Assembly (NCBI GenBank): GCA_902363395.1
Contig: CABIZZ010000001.1
Location: forward strand, 496,001 to 560,000
Source: Streptococcaceae bacterium
GTDB lineage: Bacteria; Bacillota; Bacilli; Lactobacillales; Streptococcaceae
DNA length: 64,000 nt
Direction of reading: 5' to 3'
This document shows, one piece after another, positions 35,136 to 44,802 of the stretch; the stretch's first letter is position 1; every line of letters begins with the position of its first letter. The notes under the pieces were generated by a model. It ran no database searches. It saw only the letters and a list, made by a program, of their open reading frames with translations, and was not told the DNA's origin. Made by a program: the position numbers and the translations under genes.

Positions 35136-36350
35136 TTTAGTTGTTAAGAGGAGGGTAGTGAAACCAAGGATGGCAAAGGTCCCCCAAGCTAGGGGAAGGC
35201 TCCAGATAGCTAGACTAGAAAAGAGAGCTGTCCCAAGTGGCATGGCAAAGCTGACCATCAGTCCCAAAAAGCTAGAAGTAGAAGCTAATTTTTCAGCGGG
35301 TAATTTACTCATTAAGAGACTGGAAACTTTTGGGTTGATTTTTGCAACAAGATAACCAAGGAAAGTGATGAGTAGAAGGGAAAGGAAATCCCAGTGTACC
35401 AGGATATTTGTGAGCCCAAGCATGGTCAGCCCACCTGCGATCCAAAGGAGGATATGGTGGAGTGATTGCTTGGAAAAATAATCGTGGGGTGTCAAACTAG
35501 CCCAGACCATGCTTAAAATAGTCACTGCCTCTAAGATCAAGAGGGATTGGCTAAAGCTCAACTGAAAGAAGGGGGAGTGAAGCAGTTGCAAATTGTAGAT
35601 ACCTGAGATGGATCCCCCAAGGGCATTGATGAGAACCAATGAGAAGAGCAACTTGCCAAAGTGGTGAACCTCCTCATCTGCAAAAATATTTTTGGCATTG
35701 GAATACATCTCTTGGCATTCGTGTACCAAAGATTTCTTACTTTTGGGCTCAATGACGGGAGCATGTGTCAGCTGCTTTTTTCTCATCAGAAGACAAGTAG
35801 AAGACAGGAGAAAAGTCACAGCATTGATCGAAGCGACCATAGCAAAATTTTGATGGCTGATAGCTAGCAGCCAAACTCCTAGAGCTTGTCCAGAAATCGA
35901 ACAGACCATACTAAGTAGTTGGTTGAAGGAATAGGCTTCCATCAAATCCTCGTCGGGGATGTTCTTTTTCATGATGGGGAGTTGCAAGCCTCCGCGATAA
36001 TCGCTCAAACAATCTGAAACGATGTTTAAAAAGCAAACAATCGAAAAGGCTAGGTAACCCGGAATCTTGGTCATGAGCGCAATAAGGATGAAGAGCATCG
36101 CTTGGAGATAGCCGATGCGGATCAACCAGTTAGCTTTTTTCTTAGTGTGGTCAGCCTTCATGCCAACAAAAATGGTAAAGAGGCTGGGAATAAATACAAT
36201 GAGATTGGCAATGCCAACTGCTAGGCTCGGTTGTGGCATGCTGGCAGCAAAGACCACAAAGACCAGATTGTAGATGGCAGCACCAAGGGTATTCAAAAAG
36301 CGAGAAAGGCTGAGTAAGGCAAAAATTTTATTACGAGCTAAGAGTTTCAT
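35133..36350 (-). CDS. MFS transporter
   Basis: Major facilitator protein of 405 residues with about 12 membrane helices and a cytoplasmic middle loop (residues about 190-215, KKSLVHECQEMYSNAKN). The family pattern GMKADHTKKKANWLIRIGYLQ follows the second helix, similar to the MFS A motif. The substrate is unknown; it is probably an exporter. Its start overlaps the stop of a 58-codon ORF (ATGA-type overlap). An Rgg-type regulator gene lies upstream on the same strand and may control it. Confidence 0.82.
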   Translation of the reverse strand: MKLLARNKIFALLSLSRFLNTLGAAIYNLVFVVFAASMPQPSLAVGIANLIVFIPSLFTIFVGMKADHTKKKANWLIRIGYLQAMLFILIALMTKIPGYLAFSIVCFLNIVSDCLSDYRGGLQLPIMKKNIPDEDLMEAYSFNQLLSMVCSISGQALGVWLLAISHQNFAMVASINAVTFLLSSTCLLMRKKQLTHAPVIEPKSKKSLVHECQEMYSNAKNIFADEEVHHFGKLLFSLVLINALGGSISGIYNLQLLHSPFFQLSFSQSLLILEAVTILSMVWASLTPHDYFSKQSLHHILLWIAGGLTMLGLTNILVHWDFLSLLLITFLGYLVAKINPKVSSLLMSKLPAEKLASTSSFLGLMVSFAMPLGTALFSSLAIWSLPLAWGTFAILGFTTLLLTTK

Positions 36351-36523
36351 AAGCCGTCCTCCTTCACGTGATCAGTTGCTAGGACTTGTTTGATAGATCG
36401 AACGATCTGTTTGAAGAGGTCTAGTTTCTCATCATCAGAGAGAAGAAGTTCCTGATCCTTCAGATAAACGCTGGTATGTGAGAGAAGAAAGCGGATGAAG
36501 TGGTTTTTTAGTTTGGTCATCAT
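36347..36523 (-). CDS. Small ORF translationally coupled to the MFS gene
   Basis: Minus-strand frame of 58 codons, MMTKLKNHFIRFLLSHTSVY continuing to VKEDGL. The stop overlaps the MFS start, and the AAGGAGGAC near its end is the MFS ribosome site. Basic N-terminal half, acidic middle (LLLSDDEKLDLF). No family recognised. Coupling and charge pattern support it as real, perhaps a small regulator such as a short transcription factor remnant. Confidence 0.5.
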   Translation of the reverse strand: MMTKLKNHFIRFLLSHTSVYLKDQELLLSDDEKLDLFKQIVRSIKQVLATDHVKEDGL

Positions 36524-36609
36524 GGGAAGAACCTTCTTTCTTTACTTGATAGTCCTATTGTAAACCTAAAAAGAAAGAAAAAATTAATGTTGCATATTTT
36601 CAACAAAAA

Positions 36610-36784
36610 GAGGCTGGGACAAAAGTCCTAGCCTCTCAATTGTTTTTGGATTGTCGAGCAAGGCGCAGTGGTTGAGTGGGCTCTACTACGCTGATTTCAT
36701 CAGCTTTTACAGCCCTACTCAACTGTGCGGAGGTGGGACGACGAAATCGAATTCTAACGAATTACCGATTTCTGTCCCACTCTC
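36610..36784 (+). repeat. 175-bp dispersed repeat, copy 2
   Basis: Same length and nearly the same sequence as copy 1 at 31260, differing at only a few positions (for example CAAGGCGCAG for CAAGACGCAG). It ends directly at the stop of the Rgg-type gene and would serve as its terminator. Confidence 0.9.
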
Positions 36785-36787
36785 TTT

Positions 36788-37648
36788 TCAGGCTTCCTTG
36801 ATCAGTTCTTGCAGGCCCTGTTTGTAGTAGTTGGCACTGTCCTTACAATCCAGAATAGAGAGAACCTGGATGGCCTGCTCCATCTTTTCAAGGCCAGCTT
36901 CTTTTTCACCCTTCCGATAAAGAAATTCTCCTTTGGCGTAGAGATAAACCGTCCGAAGGTAGGCTTCGTTCTCAGAGTAAAAGTGGTTGTTAATCAGGTG
37001 GTCAAAAAAAGATGCATCTTCAAATTCATTTGAATTAATGGCCAGAAAAAAGCCATTAAGGAAAATAGAATTGATGGCAGGACGAGAGGAATCTAGGAGA
37101 AGCTTGAAATCCTCCCGTTGGACCAACTCCTCTGTGTATTGTCGATAGAGCTGACTAGAGAAAAGAGGAGAGGTCAGTGAAAATAGGCTTAACTCAAAAT
37201 TTCCCCAGATTGTGACAGAGAAGAGATAATCATGGAGGAAATCCAGTTCCTCTTGGCTAACGGCTAACTCCACCTCAGGATAGAAGCCAAGCATTTGGAC
37301 TTTGAGAATAATGCTGGCTAAGAGGTCTTCTTTTTTGTGATCTTTCTGATAGGCTAGCTGGTAGCTTTGGTACAAGGCTTGATCATGTTCCAAGCTCATG
37401 TTTTCATAGTGCTCTTTCAACAATTTGGGAATAAAAGAGTGATGATCGATTCCAGCTAGATTGGAAAACTCACTGAGGCTGGTTTTGATTTGTTGAAGGG
37501 CCTGAAAAAACCGTTGCGTCGTCAGGTCATTCTCCCCTCTTTCAAATCGAGATAACATGGATCGCGAAAATTCGCCACCCGTAGCCTCCTCTAAAGAGAT
37601 GTGGCGACTTTCACGTATTTGCCGAAAAACAGCTCCGATTTCTTTCAT
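36788..37648 (-). CDS. Rgg/GadR/MutR-family transcription regulator
   Basis: Protein of 286 residues with an N-terminal XRE helix-turn-helix (GEFSRSMLSRFERGEN, about residues 24-39) and a long helical C-terminal domain of the TPR-like Rgg type, which in relatives binds short hydrophobic peptides. Start chosen at MKEIGAVFRQIRES. I found no short hydrophobic peptide gene beside it. The MFS exporter and its small partner ORF, 265 bases downstream on the same strand, are possible targets. Confidence 0.87.
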   Translation of the reverse strand: MKEIGAVFRQIRESRHISLEEATGGEFSRSMLSRFERGENDLTTQRFFQALQQIKTSLSEFSNLAGIDHHSFIPKLLKEHYENMSLEHDQALYQSYQLAYQKDHKKEDLLASIILKVQMLGFYPEVELAVSQEELDFLHDYLFSVTIWGNFELSLFSLTSPLFSSQLYRQYTEELVQREDFKLLLDSSRPAINSIFLNGFFLAINSNEFEDASFFDHLINNHFYSENEAYLRTVYLYAKGEFLYRKGEKEAGLEKMEQAIQVLSILDCKDSANYYKQGLQELIKEA

Positions 37649-37853
37649 GACTTCTCCTCTATCTAACATTGCTCAATGCCCTAGCAAGTGAACCTCTTTT
37701 GTCCAAGAGATGGTGGGACCCTTGTGTACAACACCAATTTGCCTAGTCTCTGTATCTTTTTCATGATTATAACAAATTTTTGAGGAGACATCTTGGTTGA
37801 AGGGACAGCTTCATGATATACTAATAGTATCTAGAAGATTTGAGGACAAGAGA

Positions 37854-38396
37854 ATGAACTTATTTACACAAGAAATCCGTAAAAATCCTGAAGGACTAGC
37901 ATTTGATCAAGAGTTGGATTTGTTAAAGGATCTGCAAAAGCGCAATCCAGAAATTCTTGATTTAAAGAATGTGACAGCGACAGGTCGAGTAGCCTATGAT
38001 ACAGGTCTTTATGTCTTGGATTACCAGTTGAACTACACCATCGTTTTGGCATCTAGTCGAAGCATGGAACCTGTTGAACTCCAAGAAAGCTACCCTGTGA
38101 CAGAGGTGTTTGCGGAGGATGTACAGTCTGATGCAGATATCGAGGCCCTAGAGGAAGATCTGATCCTTCCTATTGAAGGGGGCAGAATTGACCTGAGTGA
38201 GAGTGTAGCGGATAATATTCTGCTTAATATTCCTCTCAAGGTCCTCACTCCAGAAGAAGAGGCCGGACAAGGCTTTATCGAAGGCAATGATTGGAAAATC
38301 CTGTCCGAAGAAGAATACCAAGCCGCTCAAGCGATTAAGAAAGAAGAGAATAGTCCCTTTGCTGGTCTCCAAGGTTTATTTGATGGAGAAGAGTAA
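37854..38396 (+). CDS. YceD/DUF177 family protein
   Basis: Protein of 180 residues beginning MNLFTQEIRKNPEGLAFDQ, with a GAGGACAAGAG ribosome site. The acidic YceD/DUF177 domain covers most of it. In many bacteria this gene precedes rpmF; in plants the homologue works in 23S rRNA accumulation. rpmF is not here, as usual in streptococci. A promoter-like TATACT lies at about 37816. A longer in-frame start at 37797 lies at the promoter and is rejected. Confidence 0.82.
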   Translation: MNLFTQEIRKNPEGLAFDQELDLLKDLQKRNPEILDLKNVTATGRVAYDTGLYVLDYQLNYTIVLASSRSMEPVELQESYPVTEVFAEDVQSDADIEALEEDLILPIEGGRIDLSESVADNILLNIPLKVLTPEEEAGQGFIEGNDWKILSEEEYQAAQAIKKEENSPFAGLQGLFDGEE

Positions 38397-38715
38397 TCTT
38401 TGACAAGAGCTCGCTGAAGGAAGGTGAAGATAGGGTTCTGGAACAGGAATTGAATGTCCTTTTCTGGCAGTAAGACAAAGCTAGAAATGATGCAGGTCAA
38501 CAAGTAGCGAAATTATGGAAGCCAATGAATGTCTAAAACCGATGACTAGAATCTATTAGAAAGTGTCTGAGTACTATAACTCTGGCACTTTTTGTTTTTT
38601 GCTTCAAAGTAGATAGGAGCTATCTTTCTACATGAAGGGGCAGGGTATGATTTTCTACTTTCATTTGATATCAAAAAATGGTAGAATATAGGCAAACTAT
38701 AAAGAGGAGTGTCAC
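38397..38715 (+). other. Intergenic region before gnd
   Basis: About 320 bases without a credible gene. The imperfect hairpin AAGTGTCTGAG...CTCTGGCACTTTTTG at 38561-38596, with T-run, is probably the terminator of the YceD gene. The promoter of gnd is near 38680 (TAGAAT). The first 150 bases may be worn-out coding sequence, but I recognise nothing. Confidence 0.5.
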
Positions 38716-40140
38716 ATGACAAAAGCAAACTTTGGTGTTGTTGGTATGGCCGTAATGGGTCGTAACCTTGCCCTTAATATTGAATCTCGTGGATACACAG
38801 TTGCTATCTATAACCGTAGTAAAGAAAAAACAGAAGATGTTGTTGCTTGCCATCCTGAAAAGAACTTTGTGCCAAGCTATGATATCGAAAGCTTCGTAAA
38901 CTCAATCGAAAAACCACGTCGGATCATGCTCATGGTTCAAGCAGGACCTGGTACAGATGCGACCATCCAAGCCCTTCTTCCACACTTGGATAAAGGCGAT
39001 ATCTTGATTGACGGAGGAAACACGTTCTATAAAGATACTATCCGTCGTAACGAAGAGTTGGCGAACTCTGGTATCAACTTTATCGGTACAGGTGTTTCTG
39101 GTGGTGAAAAAGGTGCCCTTGAAGGTCCTTCTATCATGCCTGGTGGACAAAAAGAAGCTTATGAATTGGTAGCTGATGTTCTTGAAGAAATCTCTGCAAA
39201 AGCACCAGAAGATGGTAAACCATGTGTGACTTATATCGGTCCTGATGGAGCTGGTCACTATGTGAAAATGGTCCACAACGGGATCGAGTATGGCGATATG
39301 CAATTGATTGCAGAAAGCTATGATTTGATGCAACACTTGCTTGGCCTTTCAGCTCAAGACATGGCTGAAATCTTCACTGAGTGGAACAAGGGTGAATTGG
39401 ACAGCTACTTGATCGAAATCACAGCGGATATCCTTGGACGCAAAGACGATGAAGGTCAAGATGGCCCAATCGTTGACTACATCTTGGATGCTGCAGGAAA
39501 CAAAGGAACTGGTAAATGGACTAGCCAATCAGCGCTTGACCTTGGTGTGCCATTGTCACTCATTACTGAGTCAGTATTTGCACGTTACATTTCTACTTAC
39601 AAAGAAGAACGTGTACACGCTAGCAAGGTGCTTCCAAAACCAGCTGCTTTCAAATTTGAAGGAGACAAGGCTGAGTTGATCGAAAAGATCCGCCAAGCTC
39701 TTTACTTCTCAAAAATCATCTCATATGCACAAGGTTTCGCACAATTGCGTGTAGCTTCTAAAGAAAACAACTGGAACTTGCCATTTGCAGACATCGCATC
39801 TATCTGGCGCGATGGATGTATCATCCGTTCTCGTTTCTTGCAAAAGATCACAGATGCTTACAACCGTGATGCAGATCTTGCTAACCTTCTTTTGGATGAG
39901 TACTTCTTGGATGTAACAGCTAAGTACCAACAGTCTGTTCGTGACATTGTAGCTCTTGCTGTACAAGCAGGTGTACCAGTACCAACCTTCTCAGCAGCCA
40001 TCACTTACTTTGATAGCTACCGTTCAGCTGACCTTCCAGCGAACTTGATCCAAGCGCAACGTGACTACTTTGGTGCCCACACATACCAACGTAAGGACAA
40101 AGAAGGTACCTTCCACTATTCATGGTACGACGAAAAATAA
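38716..40140 (+). CDS. gnd: 6-phosphogluconate dehydrogenase (decarboxylating)
   Basis: Cytoplasmic pentose-phosphate enzyme of 474 residues that turns 6-phosphogluconate into ribulose 5-phosphate, CO2 and NADPH. Seen are the NADP site [20 protein letters not shown], the substrate loop [11 protein letters not shown] and [12 protein letters not shown] with the catalytic Lys-His-Asn-Glu region. AAAGAGGAG precedes the start. It is followed after nine bases by the RitR-like regulator gene, the usual streptococcal pair. Strong use of preferred codons fits high expression. Confidence 0.97.
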   Translation: MTKANFGVVGMAVMGRNLALNIESRGYTVAIYNRSKEKTEDVVACHPEKNFVPSYDIESFVNSIEKPRRIMLMVQAGPGTDATIQALLPHLDKGDILIDGGNTFYKDTIRRNEELANSGINFIGTGVSGGEKGALEGPSIMPGGQKEAYELVADVLEEISAKAPEDGKPCVTYIGPDGAGHYVKMVHNGIEYGDMQLIAESYDLMQHLLGLSAQDMAEIFTEWNKGELDSYLIEITADILGRKDDEGQDGPIVDYILDAAGNKGTGKWTSQSALDLGVPLSLITESVFARYISTYKEERVHASKVLPKPAAFKFEGDKAELIEKIRQALYFSKIISYAQGFAQLRVASKENNWNLPFADIASIWRDGCIIRSRFLQKITDAYNRDADLANLLLDEYFLDVTAKYQQSVRDIVALAVQAGVPVPTFSAAITYFDSYRSADLPANLIQAQRDYFGAHTYQRKDKEGTFHYSWYDEK

Positions 40141-40149
40141 TTGTAGGTT

Positions 40150-40839
40150 ATGACAAAGCGGATATTACTAGTAGAAAATGAAAAGAATTTAGCGCGCTTT
40201 ATTGATTTAGAACTTCAAAAAGCAGCCTATGTAGTTGATTTGGTAGAACAAGGGGAAATCGCCTTGAAACTCCTGCAGGCTACAGAATATGATTTAATTC
40301 TTCTCAATTACGAACTAGAAGATATGAGTGGGGAAGATTTTGCCCAACGCCTGAGCAAGATTCGTCCAGCAGCAGTCTTGATTGTCTTAGATAGTCGTGA
40401 GAAAATTTCTGAGCATATGGAGAGTATCCAACGATTTGCAGTATCTTATGTCATCAAACCATTCGTGATCAGTGATTTAGTTGAGAAAATCATCGCTATT
40501 TTTAGAGGCCGTGATTTTATTGACCAACATTGTAATCAGATGAAAGTTCCTACTTCCTATCGGAATTTACGAATTGATGTCGAGAATCATATGGTGTATC
40601 GGGGAGAGGAAGTGATTGACCTGACACGTCGTGAGTATGATTTGTTAGCGACTTTGATGGGGAGTAAGCATGTCCTCAGTCGGGAGCAATTGCTGGAGCG
40701 TGTCTGGAAGTATGAGAGTACAGCAGAAACCAATATCGTTGATGTCTATATTCGCTATCTTCGTGGGAAAATAGATCTCCCAGGACAAAAGAGCTATATC
40801 AAAACTGTCCGAGGTGTCGGCTACCAAATGCAAGAATAA
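40150..40839 (+). CDS. ritR: Orphan OmpR-type regulator RitR
   Basis: Response regulator of 229 residues: receiver domain (1-118), linker, and winged-helix DNA-binding domain (about 133-228). The usual phospho-acceptor Asp is replaced by Asn (N53 in DLILLNYELED). A Cys lies at position 128 (DQHCNQMK). Both features are those of S. pneumoniae RitR, the repressor of iron transport, which is not phosphorylated by a partner kinase and senses oxidation through Cys128. No histidine kinase gene is adjacent. Cotranscribed with gnd. Confidence 0.9.
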   Translation: MTKRILLVENEKNLARFIDLELQKAAYVVDLVEQGEIALKLLQATEYDLILLNYELEDMSGEDFAQRLSKIRPAAVLIVLDSREKISEHMESIQRFAVSYVIKPFVISDLVEKIIAIFRGRDFIDQHCNQMKVPTSYRNLRIDVENHMVYRGEEVIDLTRREYDLLATLMGSKHVLSREQLLERVWKYESTAETNIVDVYIRYLRGKIDLPGQKSYIKTVRGVGYQMQE

Positions 40840-40842
40840 AAG

Positions 40843-40881
40843 CATTCCCTTTGATGAGCAATCTCAAAGGGATTTTTTTGT
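40843..40881 (+). terminator. Terminator of gnd-ritR
   Basis: ATTCCCTTTGA...TCTCAAAGGGATTTTTTT, a 9-10 bp stem with seven T. Confidence 0.88.
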
Positions 40882-40941
40882 TTGTTAAAAAGGAAGAAAG
40901 AAGAAATTTTTAAAAAATTTTTTAAAAAAAAATTGTGAAAG

Positions 40942-41080
40942 AAGCAAACGTTTGCTTAAATAATGGGCTTTTCAAGGCCTTTATGTATAAAGTTTGTGAA
41001 TTAAAAATATAGATGTAAGGGCTTTACAAAAAGAAAAAAAGTGGTATAATAGTAAGTGAAATATGCAAACGTTTTCTCAT
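40942..41080 (+). promoter_or_regulatory. Promoter of the PTS gene flanked by two LacI-type operators
   Basis: The promoter is TTTACA (41023-41028) and TATAAT (41045-41050), spacer 16. Operator 1 is the perfect palindrome AAGCAAACGTTTGCTT at 40942-40957, upstream of the promoter. Operator 2, ATGCAAACGTTTTCTCAT at about 41063-41080, covers the start of transcription. Both fit the MalR-type GCAAACGTTTGC and also the CcpA cre consensus. The spacing would allow looping or roadblock repression. Confidence 0.8.
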
Positions 41081-41113
41081 ATTACGGGCATTTCAAATTT
41101 ATAAGGAGGTCGA

Positions 41114-43336
41114 ATGATGAATAAACAATCATTCAAAAGTCTATTTAGCTTTGAATTTTGGCAAAAATTCGGTAAAGCGTTGATGGTGGTCGTTGCAGTT
41201 ATGCCTGCGGCAGGTCTGATGATCAGTCTTGGTAAAACTGTTGCAATGATTAATCCAGAACTTGGTTTCTTGGTGACGACCGGTGGTGTTCTTGAACAAA
41301 TCGGTTGGGGTGTCATTGGGAATCTTCATATTCTCTTTGCATTGGCTATCGGTGGTAGCTGGGCAAAAGAACGTGCTGGTGGTGCCTTTGCGGCGGGTCT
41401 ATCCTTTATCTTGATCAACCGCATCACTGGTGTGATGTTCGGTGTAACTAGCGATCTGATGAAAAATCCAGATTCAGTAGTGCACACTCTCAGTTTTAAG
41501 ATTTTTGGAATCCAAATTGGTTGGGATATTCCACTTAAAGTTTCAGATTACTTCACAAGTGTTTTAGAATCACCTGCCTTGAATATGGGAGTTTTCGTTG
41601 GGATTATTGCCGGTTTTGTAGGTGCGACAGCCTTTAATAAATACTACAACTACCGTAAATTACCAGATGCTCTATCATTCTTTAACGGGAAACGGTTTGT
41701 ACCATTTGTCGTTATCCTTCGTTCTGTCATTGTGGCTCTTGCCTTGTCATTCTTATGGCCAGTAGTCCAAACAGGAATTAACAACTTTGGTATTTGGATT
41801 GCCAACTCAAAAGAAACTGCTCCAATCTTAGCACCATTTGCTTTTGGTACCTTGGAACGTCTTTTGCTTCCATTCGGTCTTCACCATATGTTAACTATCC
41901 CAATCAACTACACACAATTGGGTGGTACCTATGAAGTTATCTCTGGTATCTCAAAAGGAACAACTGTATTTGGTCAAGATCCACTTTGGTTGGCTTGGAT
42001 TACAGACTTAGGAAATACTAAAGGAACTGACCCTGCTACTTACCAACACTTGTTGGCTACCTATACACCTGCTCGTTTCAAAGTAGGACAAATGATCGGT
42101 TCATTCGGTATCTTGATGGGGGTTGCCCTTGCCATTTACCGCAATGTAGACCCTGATAAGAAACACAAATACAAAGGGATGATGATTGCGACGGCTCTTG
42201 CAACCTTCCTTACAGGGGTTACAGAACCAATCGAGTACATGTTTATGTTCGTGGCAATGCCTCTTTACCTCGTATATGCAGTGGTACAAGGTGCAGCCTT
42301 CGCGATGGCCGATATCGTAACTCTCCGTGTCCATTCATTTGGATCTATCGAGTTCTTGACTCGTACACCTATGACCATTAAAGCTGGTATTGGCGGGGAC
42401 ATCCTTAACTTTATCTGGGTAACTGTTCTCTTTGCCGTGATCATGTACTTCATTGCAGACTTCATGATCAAGAAATTTAACTACGCAACTCCTGGACGTA
42501 ACGGAAACTACGAACAAGCTGAAGGTGGATCAGATGAGTCTGAAACTTCAGGTTCAGGTAAAGTAGCTGCAGCTTCTCAAGCAGTTAACATCATTAACCT
42601 TCTTGGTGGACGTGCTAACATCGTTGATGTGGACGCATGTATGACTCGTCTTCGTGTGACTGTTAAAGATGCTGAAAAAGTTGGAACAGAAGAACAATGG
42701 AAGGCTGAAGGAGCGATGGGACTTGTCATGAAAGGACAAGGGGTCCAAGCGATTTACGGTCCAAAAGCTGACGTTTTGAAATCAGATATCCAAGATTTGT
42801 TAGATTCAGGTGAAGTGATTCCTGAAACTCTTCCAGGTCAACAGACAGCGACTCAACAAGCAGAAGTTGCCTTTAAAGGGGTGACAGAAGAAGTTCACTC
42901 AGTTGCTGAAGGACAAGTCATTGAGTTAGAAAAAGTTCAAGATCCAGTTTTCTCACAAAAAATGATGGGTGACGGATTTGCAGTTGAACCAGCAAATGGT
43001 CAGATTGTTTCACCAGTAGCTGGTAAGGTGACAAGCGTCTTCCCTACCAAACATGCACTTGGTTTGGTAACAGAATCTGGTCTTGAAGTTCTCGTTCATA
43101 TTGGTCTTGATACTGTAAGTTTGGAAGGCAAACCTTTCACAGTGAAGGTAGAAGAAGGCCAAACAGTGGCAGCGGGTGATTTATTGGTAGAAGCAGATTT
43201 GGATGCTATTCGTGAAGCTGGACGTGCAACTACAACAGTTGTAGTCTTCACAAATGCTGCAGCTATTCAATCTGTCACTCTTACACAAACTGGTCAACTT
43301 CCAGCAGATGCTGTAGTTGCCAAGGTTGAATTATAA
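41114..43336 (+). CDS. malT: PTS sugar transporter EIICBA, MalT/PtsG type (maltose/glucose)
   Basis: Single-chain sugar phosphotransferase of 740 residues. EIIC: about ten membrane helices in residues 15-455 with the substrate motif GVTEPIEYMFMF. EIIB: residues about 480-560 with the phosphorylated Cys in DVDACMTRLRV. EIIA: residues about 600-730 with His in LEVLVHIGLDTV. The closest known streptococcal genes are malT/ptsG, active on maltose and glucose. The operators GCAAACGTTTGC favour MalR control, hence maltose. ATG 41117 is an equally possible start; AAGGAGG is upstream. Substrate assignment is inference. Confidence 0.85.
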   Translation: MMNKQSFKSLFSFEFWQKFGKALMVVVAVMPAAGLMISLGKTVAMINPELGFLVTTGGVLEQIGWGVIGNLHILFALAIGGSWAKERAGGAFAAGLSFILINRITGVMFGVTSDLMKNPDSVVHTLSFKIFGIQIGWDIPLKVSDYFTSVLESPALNMGVFVGIIAGFVGATAFNKYYNYRKLPDALSFFNGKRFVPFVVILRSVIVALALSFLWPVVQTGINNFGIWIANSKETAPILAPFAFGTLERLLLPFGLHHMLTIPINYTQLGGTYEVISGISKGTTVFGQDPLWLAWITDLGNTKGTDPATYQHLLATYTPARFKVGQMIGSFGILMGVALAIYRNVDPDKKHKYKGMMIATALATFLTGVTEPIEYMFMFVAMPLYLVYAVVQGAAFAMADIVTLRVHSFGSIEFLTRTPMTIKAGIGGDILNFIWVTVLFAVIMYFIADFMIKKFNYATPGRNGNYEQAEGGSDESETSGSGKVAAASQAVNIINLLGGRANIVDVDACMTRLRVTVKDAEKVGTEEQWKAEGAMGLVMKGQGVQAIYGPKADVLKSDIQDLLDSGEVIPETLPGQQTATQQAEVAFKGVTEEVHSVAEGQVIELEKVQDPVFSQKMMGDGFAVEPANGQIVSPVAGKVTSVFPTKHALGLVTESGLEVLVHIGLDTVSLEGKPFTVKVEEGQTVAAGDLLVEADLDAIREAGRATTTVVVFTNAAAIQSVTLTQTGQLPADAVVAKVEL

Positions 43337-43399
43337 TCTATGAGAGTCATTCCTTGTATCCATCGGATACAGGGAATTCTCTATTAGGAGAGTAGGATC

Positions 43400-44215
43400 A
43401 TGAAATTTTTAACTTTAAACACTCATAGTTGGATGGAAGAAAATCCCCAACAAAAATTTGAGGACTTATTAACAGACATTCTTGAAAAGCAATACGATCT
43501 GATTTGTTTCCAAGAAATCAATCAGGCCATCGAAAGTCCAGTTGTTCCAGTTAATGACTTGTATCATCCAACTCCTTCTGCGGAGCCGATCCATCAGGAT
43601 CACTATGTTCGTTGTTTAGTTGAAAAATTAGAAGAAGAAGGATTGAGCTATCACTGGACCTGGGCTTACAACCATATCGGCTATGACCGTTATCATGAAG
43701 GTGTGGCAGTTCTATCACGTACCCCAATCCAGGCAAGCGAACTCTTGGTTTCAGATGTGAATGATCCAACAGATTATCATACACGACGGATTGCCATTGC
43801 AGAAACTCAAGTTGATGGGAAAGAAATTGCGGTTGCCAGTGTCCACCTTTCCTGGTGGGACAAAGGCTTCCAACAAGAGTGGGCACGTTTAGAAGAGCGT
43901 TTTAGCCAATTGCAGAAACCCTTGATCTTAGCCGGAGATTTTAATAATCCAGCTGGTCAAGAGGGTTATGAGGCCATTTTAGCGAGTCCTCTAGATCTTC
44001 AAGATAGCTTTATTGAAGCCCGTCAGACCAAGGGGACTTACACAGTAGGTCCTGGAATTGATGGATGGGATGATAATCAAGTACCTTTGCGGATTGATTA
44101 TGTTTTCACTTCAAAAGAATGGGTTATCGAACGACTAGAAGTTGTGTTTGATGGTTCCAACCAACCTCTCGTCAGCGACCATTATGGTTTGTCAGCTGAC
44201 TTGTATTTACCATAA
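43400..44215 (+). CDS. Endonuclease/exonuclease/phosphatase family protein
   Basis: Metal-dependent hydrolase of 271 residues. The EEP signatures are all visible: LTLNTHSW and CFQEINQ (metal Glu) near the N-terminus, AGDFNNPAG in the middle and SDHYGLSADL at the end with the catalytic Asp-His. No signal peptide. It lies 63 bases after the PTS gene across a hairpin (ATTCCTTGTATCC...GGATACAGGGAAT) lacking a T-run, so it may be partly cotranscribed with it. Its substrate is unknown. Confidence 0.82.
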   Translation: MKFLTLNTHSWMEENPQQKFEDLLTDILEKQYDLICFQEINQAIESPVVPVNDLYHPTPSAEPIHQDHYVRCLVEKLEEEGLSYHWTWAYNHIGYDRYHEGVAVLSRTPIQASELLVSDVNDPTDYHTRRIAIAETQVDGKEIAVASVHLSWWDKGFQQEWARLEERFSQLQKPLILAGDFNNPAGQEGYEAILASPLDLQDSFIEARQTKGTYTVGPGIDGWDDNQVPLRIDYVFTSKEWVIERLEVVFDGSNQPLVSDHYGLSADLYLP

Positions 44216-44220
44216 GATTC

Positions 44221-44258
44221 AAATCCCTATGCCTTTAGGAGGCTAGGGATTTTCTTTG
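44221..44258 (+). terminator. Terminator after the EEP gene
   Basis: AAATCCCTATGCCTTT-AGGAGGCTAGGGATTT with TTCTTTG; imperfect 10-12 bp stem. Confidence 0.75.
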
Positions 44259-44328
44259 TTTCGCTTGCTTTCCCTTTAGCCCTAAATATGATAGAATAAA
44301 GTATTAAGGAACGATAAGGAGGGTGTCC

Positions 44329-44802
44329 ATGCGGTGTCCAAAATGTGGCGGAAACAAGTCTAGTGTTGTAGATAGTCGCCAGGCAGAAGATGGGAAAACG
44401 ATTCGTAGAAGAAGAGAATGTGATGAATGTCATCATCGCTTCACCACTTATGAACGAGTAGAAGAGCGGACTCTTGTTGTAGTGAAAAAAGATGGCACCC
44501 GAGAACAGTTTTCTAGAGATAAAATATTTAATGGGATTATTCGATCTGCTCAGAAACGTCCAGTTTCCAGTGACGAAATTGAGGAAATTGTGGGGCGCAT
44601 CGAACAAAAGATTCGAAGCCAGAGTGAAAATGAGATCCAGAGTGACTATATTGGATCACTGGTCATGGACGAGTTAGCAGAGTTGGACGAAATCACCTAT
44701 GTCCGCTTTGCGAGTGTCTATCGTAGTTTCAAGGATGTTGGTGAATTGGAAAGTCTCTTAAAACAGATTACCAAAGGAACGAAGAAGAAAAAGGAAAAAT
44801 AG
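44329..44802 (+). CDS. nrdR: Ribonucleotide reductase repressor NrdR
   Basis: Regulator of 157 residues. An N-terminal zinc ribbon ([17 protein letters not shown] and CDECHHRF) is followed by an ATP-cone domain (about residues 46-136) that senses dATP/ATP. It represses ribonucleotide reductase genes. Start ATG 44329 with AAGGAGGG. It abuts dnaB directly, the usual Firmicute order nrdR-dnaB-dnaI. Confidence 0.96.
   Translation: MRCPKCGGNKSSVVDSRQAEDGKTIRRRRECDECHHRFTTYERVEERTLVVVKKDGTREQFSRDKIFNGIIRSAQKRPVSSDEIEEIVGRIEQKIRSQSENEIQSDYIGSLVMDELAELDEITYVRFASVYRSFKDVGELESLLKQITKGTKKKKEK

Noticed and set aside
37649..37853. Short hydrophobic peptide gene next to the Rgg regulator
   Set aside because: The only short frames (for example MIITNF at about 37763) are too short and lack a ribosome site.
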